This document shows, piece after piece, positions 10,077-21,500 of a DNA stretch of 64,000 bases (the stretch's first letter is position 1; each line of letters opens with the position of its first letter). Position numbers and translations under genes: made by a program. The notes under the pieces were generated by a model that saw only the letters and a list, made by a program, of their open reading frames with translations, searched no databases and was not told where the DNA came from. This DNA comes from Colius striatus (lineage: Eukaryota; Chordata; Aves; Coliiformes; Coliidae): contig NC_084759.1 in NCBI RefSeq assembly GCF_028858725.1, positions 174,265,770 through 174,329,769 on the forward strand. The letters run 5' to 3'.

Positions 10077-10470
10077 GTGAGGCCGCGGCGGGCTGAGCCG
10101 GACCTACCCGGGCCTGGTGGGTGGTCTTGTGCGGGGTCTGTCGGCCGTCTATCCGCTGCCCCGTAACCCACAGGCGCCCCGGCAGCGCGGGCTGGGGAAG
10201 TGAGGGGGAAGACCACGCTGAAGGAGGCCGGGCCTCGTTTATAGCTCCGGGGCAGTGAGGAGGCGGGCGTTGAAGCTCCAACGGGCTGCCTTTGCCTCGG
10301 AGGCCTTTTCTGCGTGAGCCCGTGCCTGCTGCGCCGCGGTGCGGAGCGGACTCGCTCCCGGGCAGGCCTGCGGCGCCGCTGGGTGCCGGCTTGCCGCGCT
10401 CGCTGCCAGCCAGACCTTTGGGGTAGTGCGGCTGCTCCCCGGGGAGGTCACTGCGATAAGGCAGCCTTCG

Positions 10471-12362
10471 GGTGTTGCTTTAGGCAAAGGAAGGCACTGA
10501 CTCAAATAAAACGGCCTTGAGGTATGTAAGATCTGCACTACAAAGCAGCTTGCTGTCAACTCGTGGGTTAAGGCCGTTGCTAAGCTGTATGCAGTAAGCA
10601 CTGTTAGGCTAGTGAGTGACACAGGAGCAGGTTTTTATTACATACCTTGACAAGACGCTTTAGAACATCGGAAAACAAACATCTAGGTTTAATGTTAGAT
10701 TTTAACGTGTATAAGAGCATTGTTCAGACAGTGATAGTAGAAAGAAAAGTTCAGCAGGTTACAGCATAGTTTCTTGTATCTTTTGAAGCATCTTCTAACT
10801 ACCATTGGTAAGGGTGAAGTAAGCTGTATATTTAGTGTGTCTGTGCCTAGGTTTCATGGTATTAAATGGTGTAATATTGCAGATACAGTTCAGTATAAGG
10901 GAACAGTTTCAGGTGGAAAAATATAATAAACATCCAAATTGGAAATATGATGAAAAATACACTTTTTTTTACTTCACCAAAGGTTTCTTTCAACTTTGTT
11001 TGAAACTGACCAAATATATAGAAGACTAGAAAAAATACATTGCTAAGGGTAAGCATGTTACCACTTATGTCTGAACTAGGGAGAATCACAACTGCTGAAG
11101 TAGGCCATGTACTTAGCTGTTTACTCCCGAGGATGGGAAAACATTTCTGCTTTGGTAACATTAATTCACTAATAATCATACAGTGTGTTTTTTCTGTTTC
11201 ATAAGGCTCTTGTCTGTCAATATGGACAGCACACTGTATTGCAGAAATCATTAGCTTTCTTTGCCCGTAAATTTTTATTTGTATGCTGTCAGATTATTGC
11301 CTTAGAAAGTGTTAAAGGACTAGATTAGTTATTTATTCCTTAAAAAAAGTTATGGGTGCAATCTCTATTCTTTATTTATATTTTAAAATAGCTTATTTAT
11401 CCGTCTGTGAGGATTGTAACTGATCCTGAAGCTTTCAGTCAAGAATTGGTAGTTATTAGCCATTTGTGGCTTTCTTTGTCAAAGTTTGTATTTAATTCAT
11501 TAATTATTTAATGGTGATTGTTTTCAAAATACACTTGTTTTACCCTTTCTGCTTTCTGTGCTATGGGCAGCAAAAATGTGTTCTTTTTTTCTGAATTGTA
11601 ACCAAGATTGTTTTATTTTAAGGTTACTTTTTACCCATGACTTGGTATTTCTGTGATTTGAGAGTGTCTTTCACTTAAGACACGAAAATTAAGACATAAA
11701 AATGTATGAAGACTATTAATTGTCAAACTATTTTCGGGACTGAGAAGGCTACAGATGTGTACCAAGAGCACATTCAAAGAAAATTCTGGACTTCTACTTA
11801 ACTGGATTTCATAATAAAACACCTGATATGTTTACTCATTCTTATGCTAAAAATGTGTGAAAATTTAAATGCACTTGTAGGGGTAAAAAGTGCTTTTGGG
11901 AGTTGGTTTGTCAAATTCCATGTTTCTGTTTGGATGCAAGGCAGCATGTATGTCTTAATTGTTTTCTCTTTTAGTTTAACGTGTTAATATTTAAGCTTCA
12001 TTTTCTACATTCTGTCATCTGGGGAAATACTGCAGAAATTACTTTAAGTTCAGGTTGTTATTACTGTTATTCAATATTTTCATTGGCTTGTTGAGCATTT
12101 TACCTTACACTTAGTTAGGAAAGCATTACTTGTTGTTTGTTATGATATACCTTATCTGAATAACATGGTTTCCTTTCATCTTTTCAAAGATATTTAAGTC
12201 GTGTTTCTTCTTAGTCTCTTGGTATTTAAGGTTTGTACTGTGCTGTTGAGAAGCCTGTCAGACTTCTTCGTTTTGAAGCAGCCAGCTTCCTTCAGTACAT
12301 ACTTTAAAGTTCTTTTTAGAAAGTTGTTTGTTTTGGTTTTTTTTTTCCTGGAAATCTGGCAG
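10471..12362 (+). other. RPAP3: RPAP3 presumed intron 1
   Basis: AT-rich intron with no repeat family I recognise, ending in a long T tract and the acceptor CTGGCAG before 12363. The open frames here are not supported as exons. Confidence 0.6.
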
Positions 12363-12368
12363 GTTACA

Positions 12369-12521
12369 ATGAGTGCACCAAATAAAGCGCTAGAACTACA
12401 GCTGCAAATGAAGCAAAATGCTGAAGAGCTGCAGGATTTTATGAGAGAATTGGAGAGCTGGGAAAAAGATATTAAAGAAGTGGATTCTGAACTAAGGAAG
12501 CAGAGTGGTGTCCCTGAAGAG
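12369..12521 (+). CDS. RPAP3: RPAP3 coding exon 1 (gene exon 2)
   Basis: The exon begins at 12363 after CTGGCAG; ATG is at 12369. It encodes 51 residues ending GVPEE, phase 0, with donor GTAAAA. Confidence 0.97.
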
Positions 12522-15500
12522 GTAAAAACTGTAAGTCCAGTGTCAATATTAACTCAGCTATTCACATAGCAGTAGTATTTATAATAATGCTTTTTGCTTT
12601 GTCAAAATTACTTCTGTTGACTTAAAATATCTTTATAGAAGATATGAGTTAACCCATCTGTCTTTTTCCTTATCTGAAATAGGCCAAAGCTGCTTCTCCG
12701 AATTGTTCAACCAACAGAGCTATAGGGCAGTAGCCTCTCAAGATGATGAGGCCAGTAAATTTTCTATCGCTTCCAGGTAGATGTAGGAGAATATTTCTGT
12801 TTGGAGCATCAGTGTTACTGATGACTTTTAATGTATTGATGTCAGTCTTCACTGACTCTGCAGAGAGTCGTCTTCTAAAACTTGGCTATGTGTCATACAT
12901 GTAATATTTGCAGTTATTAAGTATTGATAGATGTATACCTGCTGTCCTTAGTGGATTTGTAGAGTCCCTGAGAAAGCTTGCTGCATGGATTTCTAAAATA
13001 TACTAGACAGTAGTTATCTATATCCAGATATAAATACTACAGATTCTTCTATGATTCAATACAAGTTATATTCACATATTTGTTTTACGATAAATTACTT
13101 ATTTCGATTTAGAATTTGCCACCAATCCGAAATAAGGCTTTTAAGAAAAAGAAGAAAAGCAAAAGTAAAGTACCTTCAAAGATAACCACTGAGGAAAACA
13201 AGAAGAACAAGATCAAGTCTTATGATTATGAAGCATGGGGAAAACTTGATGTGGTGAGTCAGATTATTTACTTGTAACTGAGTCTTGTCCCCAGCTGATT
13301 ATGCTTTAAAAAAGATTTTGATACAGTGCTGAAAGTTCAGTCCACAAGTCAGTATCTTTCTGTGCTGGATACTGTGTGAACATCAAAAGTAGCTTTCTCC
13401 CCAAAAGGTTGTGTGCTTAAACATTGGAATATTGAGAAATACTTTTCTACTTAGAATCATAAAGTAGTAGAGGTGGAAGGGACCTTTAGAGATCATCTAG
13501 TCCAACCGCCCTGCAGAAGCAGGTCCACCTAGATCAGGTCACATAGGAACATGTCCAGGCGGGTCTTGAAGACCTCCAAGAAAGGAGACTCCACACCCTC
13601 CCTGGGCAGCCTGTTCCAGTGTTCCCTCACCCTCACAGGGAAATAGTTTTTTCTTATATTTAAATGGAACTTTTTGTGTTCCACCTTCATCCCATTACCC
13701 CTTGTCCTGTTGCTAGATACAATAGAAAAAAGGGATGCCCCAAACTCTTGACACCCACCATTTAGATATTTGTAAATATTAATGAGATCACTCCTCAGTC
13801 TCCTGTTTTCTAGACTAAACAGCCCCAGTTCCCCCAGCCATTCCTTGTATGAAAGATGTTCCATTCCCCTGATCATCTTGGTGGCCCTGTGCTGGACTCT
13901 CTCCAGAAGTTCTCTGTCCTTGTTGAGCTGAGGAGCCCAGAACTGGACACAGGACTCCAGATGAGACCTCACCAGGACAGAGTAAAGAGGGAGAAGAACC
14001 TCCTTTGACCTGCTGGCCATACTCTTCCTTATGCATCCCAGGATCTTTATGCATCTTATTCAGCTGGTTGAACTCTCATTCTGGAACAAAAAAAAATGGT
14101 TTTAGGGTAGATATATTAAAAGGTCGTAATTCTATTAGAGTATAAGACTCACCACAGTTGGCAGTATTAGAGGATAGAACTTATCAGTTTTGAATGCATT
14201 GTTAAATTACATTGACCATAATAGTTTATTTTATCTGATTTCAGGATAAAATACTTGAAGAACTTGATAAAGAAGATAGTACTCATGATTCTGTATCTCC
14301 AGAGTCTGACTCTGAAGAAGATGGAATTCATATAGATGCAGAAAAGGCTCTTGCAGAGAAGGAAAAGGTTATAGCATTGTAAATGTTTGTTATTGACACA
14401 GTAGCGGTTTGGATGTAGGAGCATTTATGGTTTCTTTTACAAAATTGTCCACTGATACCCCAGTTCTGATGGAAGAATTGCCCATTTGGAATTTAAGTCT
14501 ATTTTCTCTGCCTGTTATTCCAAAATAGAAAATTGTCGCTGCATTTCTCTTTAGTCTCATCACTGATTGCAGCAAAGCCAGTCAGACTCTGTGTGATGAG
14601 TGCTTATGATGATTAATGTATTGGTGGTTTTTTGCTTTAAGAAGTGGAATTGCTGTATAGAGTTGCCATATGGATCACACTGATGTTTACCTGAACACAA
14701 GATGTGCTGCCTCAAACTAAACCTGCAAGAATTTAAGATTAGTCCCTTTGCAAGGCCAGTACATCTGAGAATGATGGGTGAACTTGCATGTTTGTCTTGA
14801 TAATGACAAGTTTGTACCAGTTCTTCAGTTTTTTCCTGATTTTGAAATTAGAATAGAGCAAGACCCATCTGATACTTCATTGCCATGTGAGATGGATAGA
14901 TAAAGTTGTGTGGCAACTTCTGTGGTTCTGAGAAATTTGTTTATTTACAAGCAATCACCTAAAACCATGTCAGTCCATACATCAGTAGAGTTTCTTAGTT
15001 GTTTGGGTTTGGGGTTTTTTATTGTCTGCATGAATGACATCTGTATTCTTTCCTTGCTGCTGTGGAAATTCTTTGGTGCTTAATCTGCAGTCTACACTGA
15101 GAAACTGAGATAACTTTGACCATTATCGTCTTCACTGTAGTGAAGCAGCAGTTGAGAGTGTGTGAGGTGTTGCATCCTAAAGGAGGCAGAAATTAAAATA
15201 CTTACATTGGAAAGCAAAGATGCCAAATCTAATTTCTAAAAACTGAAAAAACCTTCAGTAGTTGTCTGTGGCAAATTAAGCCTACGGGTACTGAAAATCA
15301 GTTATGATGAACCCATGTTATTTCATAAATCATGAGAAATATTTAATATGGGATACTTGGAATATCTTAGTTAAATATTTCACAGTAAAGCAGTACTTTG
15401 TGAGAAATGCTAAACAAAACTGAGCATTCTAAAATGCAAGCTTTTAATTTTTTCATAAAAAATAGCATTGTATCTGTCAATGCACACTAATTTCCTAAAA

Positions 15501-18500
15501 AGATTTTTTTTCTATTCACAGGGTAATAACTACTTTAAGCAGGGGAACTTTGATGAAGCTATAAAGTGCTACACTAGAGGGATGCATTCTGATCCATACA
15601 ATCCAGTATTGCCCACAAACAGAGCATCAGCTTTTTATAGGATGAAAAAGTAAGACTTGTATTGTTAAATCCATAGTATTTTCTTGTTTGAAATGCTACT
15701 TTCAGATTTTTTGTCTGGTTTCAAGTCTTGTTTTCTATTTTTTATTATGCTGTGATACAGTGTTTGTAAGACTGCTGTTGCAACCTGCTTTGTGGTTTCA
15801 AACTGATATAGGAATCACCAAGATAAGGAAACTGGTAATAATCTTTCAGAAACACAGAGTTGTTTAGGTTGGAAAACACCTTTGATACCAGGTCCAGTCA
15901 TTAACCTAGCACTGCTAAGTCCAGCACTAAACTGTCCCTAAACTCCACATTGACAAGTCTTTTGAATATCTCCCGGGATAGTGACTCAAAGGCTTTCCTG
16001 GGCAACCTGTACCAATGTTCAACAACCCTTCCAGCAAAAACAATTTTCCCTAATGTCAAATCTAAACCTCCCCTGATGCTATTTTCTGACACACACATAC
16101 ACACACACACACACACGGATCTGAACCCACAGTTCCTCTTGTACTGGGCGGGATTACTGTTGCAGCAACACATCATCTCTAACCTGTCTCACAATGGTGA
16201 ATATCTAGGATGAAAGCAGAGTTAAAGACGAGAGACTGTTGAGACCAGTGTAGAGTGTAAGATTTCAAGAAAAAGATTAATTGAGCTAAGGCTTTGATTT
16301 GTTATGGAGGAAGAAAGGGTATAGGGGAGTTGGTTATTCTTTCTGTTGCAGTAGAGACTGTTGACCTGTTTTGCTTTACTATTTTGATGTATTCCAAATC
16401 CAGAGATATTTAAGTACTTGTTCTATTCCCTTCTGAAGCATGTAGAATTTCTACTTTAGAGGGAACCTGTAAAGCTACAGAGTAAGCTAAATTGCTGAAG
16501 TATTGGGTTTTGTTACCTAGATGTGTCCAAACTGACTCTTCTGTGTTATTGATAGGTTTTCTGTGGCAGAGTCTGATTGCAATTTAGCACTTGCTTTAGA
16601 TAAAAATTACACAAAGGCTTATTCCAGAAGAGGGGCTGCTCGCTTTGCTTTGAAAAATTTTCAAGGTGCTAAAGAAGGTGGGTCTTTTTAAAAATTCTTT
16701 TCTCAAAATACGTATATACTATTGATCTATCTGCCTGATTAAAGCCTGTGTGATTTGCTTATTTGGTATAGGAATTAAATTTTCATTTCCTGAAAACAAA
16801 CACACACATGTTGCATGTTCTTCTGGCAAGATAAAATTCAAGCAGTGCATCTAAATCATTGCCATGGGTATTAGTAGTTCTAGAATAATTCAGCTTTAAA
16901 TGTCTTAGAATAATATATTTCTTGCAATATTTCGAGCTTTGTAAGTGATGGTAAAAAAGATTATCTCAAAAGAAAGCTCTTAGTTTGTATTCCAGTTACT
17001 AGCCTGTAGTTCCTACCTAAAATCTTGTTTTCTGCTCTTCTGATAGATTATGAAAAAGTTTTAGAGCTGGATGCAAACAACTTTGAAGCAAAAAATGAAC
17101 TGAAGAAAATTCATCAGGTAATAAGATTAATAGACCCTAACATAAATTAACACATGCTGTTCGGTTGATATCTATATAAACTTATAACAAGGATTAAATT
17201 CAAAGAAATCTCATGTGACTTTTGTGGCATTTGAATTTCTGTAAGTTCAAAATCTGTAATTGAGTTTCCTCTGGATGCCTCTATGCAAACATCATTGTGA
17301 TAGTGGATTGGCAGACTTAGACTGGATGAGTGCACCAACATCTGTTGTTTTTAAAAACAATCTTCCCTCTGATATTTTTTCTGTCTGCTGTTGTTGTGGT
17401 TTTGCCCAGCCAGCAATGAAGCACCACAACGGTCTCTTGCTCACTGCCCCCCGACCATCCCCACCTTTGTTAGGATGGTGGAGGCCCCAGTGAGATGGGA
17501 GGAAAAATGATAACCAAGGCTGTTGTGGATTGAGATGGGCAGGGAGGGCTCACTAATTTCCAGTAATTGTAGAAATAAATAATTTGTTAATTGGAATAGA
17601 AAGTTGCCATGGTCACTTTACATTGTACTTCAGAAATACATGCTTTTTATTTCCCAAGTAATATTATGATTTTCAGACCCTCATAGAAATACATTTTCAG
17701 GAACAGTTTACAGTGATCTCTTCAATTTCCATTCAGTTTACAACACAATCACTGCTGTTAAAATGTTTGGTAGACTTTTGCATCTTAAATGTTTAGAACT
17801 TGTCATAATTTATGTTCTGAAAATGTGTGGGGAAATAATAAGAAAAAACCCACATCCTTGCAGGCTCTGTCATCAAAAGAAAATTCAGAACAGAAAGAGT
17901 TAGGAGATGTGGTCAGACAAGAATTAACAGATGAAGAGAAGAAGCGCATTGAAGATGAGCAGCTTAAGCAGAAGGCTATTACAGAAAAAGATCTGGTAAG
18001 TCACAGCTTTTGGTGGAACTGGAGAAAACTAGGAAAGTGAAGTGTTGTGTTGTACTGTTAGCTATGCAAATACATAAATGAAACCTGATGCTGTCTTGAA
18101 CTTCAGAAATACAATGTCCTTGATATACAGCATTAATTATTTCCCATTTTGGGCTCTGTAGAGAAGTGCAGGGGACACTGAGTTCCATTTGGATGCTTCT
18201 GGAGGAATAGTTGTACAAGGTAGCTTTTACAGCTCAAACTGTATATGAAAAGTTTTAAGTATGTGGTAAGATAAGTAGATCTTGAACTATATTTTACAAG
18301 GAACCCATTTTTCCCATATTTATATGCTTTTCGATCCCTGCTTGTCCAAGTACTTCTGATTACATGGTGAAAAGTAGTTATAAAAAAGACTTCAAAGGAG
18401 TGTAGGCAACAATGACAATAAAAAATGTTTTTCTGGTCTTGACTCACAGTTGGCTTATTGATTTCTCCCTTATTGATTAAAACATAATTTTCTTTCTGTT

Positions 18501-21500
18501 CTCTTACCTCGCTATTTCACATCTGACTTTTTATCAATATTCAGGTTTCCGATACTGCTTGTAAGAGCTAATTAGTAGGAAAATAATACATTAAGTAGGT
18601 AAAAGGAACAAAAGTTCAAAAAAGCCACACAAGAAAAATTTCAGTCTAGTGCAATACTTCATTGGTAGCAGACTGACTCACTGTGGGCCTGTTCCTGGCA
18701 ACATGGACCCCGTGGCACTCGTTTTTTTGTCAGTGAGTAGAGTAGTAGCAGAGAAGATAATACATGTATTTTTGTTAGTGCAAAACAAAACCAAAAAGCA
18801 AAGTAATGTAATTTTGTTGTGTGGAGAATAATAGCAACATTTGGAGCCAAGTAATATTTGAATAACAGTTTCATGAGTGTAGCAAGAAGACGACTGATTT
18901 CTGCTGTGCACAAATGAAAGTTACTGTCATTACTGTCTCTTCTACAACTCAATATGGAATGAGTATGGTATTGAAAACAGGGAGAGAACAAATCATATAT
19001 GCGATCTTACAATGCTTTTCAGAGTCATTTTGAAAAGGCAGTTATAAAGTTTCCATTTTCTTCAGCTTGTATTTAAATTCAAGAGGTATAGGGTGGCTTA
19101 TCCTGCACATTAAGAGTAAAGATAAATCCCAAGTTGCAGGCTTAGAAGTCTGCACTTAACTATGCATGTAGCCAGTGTTGGGTTCTTTGTATCCCTGAAG
19201 TACTAGAAAAGATTAAGATATTTTTTGTGGTCTGTCTCCAAGCTTAGATATTAAAAAAATCTGCCATAAATATCCATCTTGATGGGAGTGTTCTTTGTGA
19301 TCCATCTTTTTGATATTGTGACTCTGTTTACTAAAAAGGATAAGCAAAGCTTATTGCACTGATCTTTCTCAATGCTATTTTTGTCTAACCTAAATATTAC
19401 AGGGTAATGGTTATTTCAAAGAAGGAAAATATGAGGCTGCGATAGAATGTTACACCCGTGGTATAGCAGCAGATGGCACCAATGCACTTCTGCCAGCTAA
19501 TAGGGCCATGGCCTATCTAAAGATTGAAAGGTAAGTAGGATTGCATATGCTGTGCTATTTCTTTCTTTGTTATGAATTAGAAGAATGATCTATTAGGTTT
19601 TTCACTCAAGTTACTGTCATTACTGTCTCTCTTTTACAACTCAATATGGAATGAGTGTGGTACTGAAAACAGTAAGGGAGAGAGAACAAATCATATGTGT
19701 GATATTACAATGCTTTTCATAGGAAAGAAATTCTGAGAGGATAAAATGGCATCAGTATAAAATTACCATTTCTCAAATTTGATTTTTCACTTTTATTTCT
19801 GCAAAATTCTAGATTTTTGAACACCTTTCTCAAAGGGCCTGACAAAGCTTTACATCCTCTTTTATTATAAAACACAGTCAACTACCAAATGTTGCACTGT
19901 AAAAAATGGATTATAATCTCTGATTTCAAAGAGGATAGGAGCTCTTTTTGTCATCTTCCAAAATATTTGTCTTTAACTTAACTAATGCAGACATGTATGT
20001 GTAGCTAGTTCATTTTATATTAAGCTTTGTTCGAATAATCCAATAACAGCAGGAAATGCATGCTTTCTAGCAAATGAGAGGAATTCTGTATCACCATTTT
20101 TTTGAAACCTGATTTTTTTTTTTTGACTCCCTGATGATATGACGGTTTAAACTTTTTAAATTGGTAGTGGGAGAAACAGAGAACTGAGCATTATGTTTGT
20201 CATTTATTCCAACATGAGACTGGGTATCTGTAGAGCCAGTACATTGATCTCAAATTATGAGATTATAAAATAGATTGCACAGGTAGTATTTCTGACACGG
20301 CATTTGTAATTCAGTAGTGAAGCCATAGAGGACACCATAATGCAAATAATTTTCTCAGAGAATCAGAGGAAGTGATACTTCAATTGAATGACCAAGTAAG
20401 AAAATCGATTCTGGATGATAAATCACTGTATCGTGGGTCTTTCCTTTTCAAAGAGAAGCTAAACATAAAATGCTCAGTGTTATTCTTACAAACCTCTAGA
20501 AGTGTTAAGAACTTCAAATAAACAAACAAAAAAAAAAAAACTGAGAAAAACCCAAACCTCCAAAAATCTAATGATAGGTTGAAGGAGGAGAAGAGAAATG
20601 AATGAAAGTAACACGCACGTAGTGGAATTATGATCTAATATAAGTAAGTGTAACTGGAATGAGGAAATTTGGTCTTGCAATGAAGCAAATTATTTTAATG
20701 TAGGGATAAACTGACATTCTGAAATAGTTAAGGACAAGTCACAGAAATTCAAATGTAGAAAAATCTATATATGCTTGCTTCTTTCTTATTTTTTTGTTTC
20801 ATTTTGCCTCTTTTTGGTAATGGTATTTTTGGTTTTAAGAAGAACAAAGCTACGAAGCTGACTTTTATTTTAGGGCCGTTTAAAGTGGACTCTGGTCTGA
20901 CAGGCATTTATATTCACAGAGGAAGTGAATTTATGATTATGGAAGGGGAGTCAGCAGTGTGTCATGAGATAGCAAAAGAAATTTCAAGGTGCTTAGAAGT
21001 CATATTTTATATATTTACTTGTATTTTACATTTTAGCTCAGTGGTGTGTATTCATATGTATAAAGGTAATTAAGATCTGTTTTCATATTGTTTTGGGTAG
21101 CTCTGTCCTTTCAGTGAAAACTGCCTCTTGGAACTGATTATTAATTTTGTGCTACTCTTTTGCTGAGATATGAAGAGGCAGAAAGTGACTGTACACAAGC
21201 TCTGCTCTTAGATGCCTCCTATTCTAAAGCCTTTGCAAGAAGAGGAGCTGCCAGAGTTGCTCTTGGAAAGCTGAAAGAAGCTATGCAAGGTATGACTTGA
21301 ATTGACCTAAGTATGGGTAAGAGATGAGTATAAGAGCATTGTGATTTTTTTTTAAATCTTCCATTGGCAATTAAATCAATTGCTGACTGATTGAAGTTGT
21401 CAGTACGAACGTTAAGAATGATGGAATTTTGTTGTATTTCGTTCAATATGTGTAAAACCTTTTTTCTTGGTATCCACCTGATTGGAAGACAGTTTTGTGT

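Larger units (their letters stand above)
9390..10470. promoter_or_regulatory. CpG island, bidirectional ATP23/RPAP3 promoter
   Basis: About 1.1 kb of strongly GC- and CpG-rich DNA in an otherwise AT-rich window. It contains ATP23 exon 1 and reaches toward the presumed RPAP3 5' exon. Visible elements include a CCAAT box (9852-9856) and several GC boxes of the GGGGCGG type around 9820-9840; there is no clear TATA box. This is the usual form of a divergent housekeeping promoter. The transcription start sites cannot be fixed from sequence. Confidence 0.85.

Noticed and set aside
9396-10622. Many long open frames across the CpG island on both strands
   Set aside because: GC-rich DNA has few stops. 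Only the ATP23 frame from 9772 matches a known protein and continues through spliced exons.
20100-20560. Homopolymer T and A runs in RPAP3 intron 9 as a possible processed retrocopy tail
   Set aside because: No coding-like or duplicated sequence precedes the runs and no flanking target duplication is visible.
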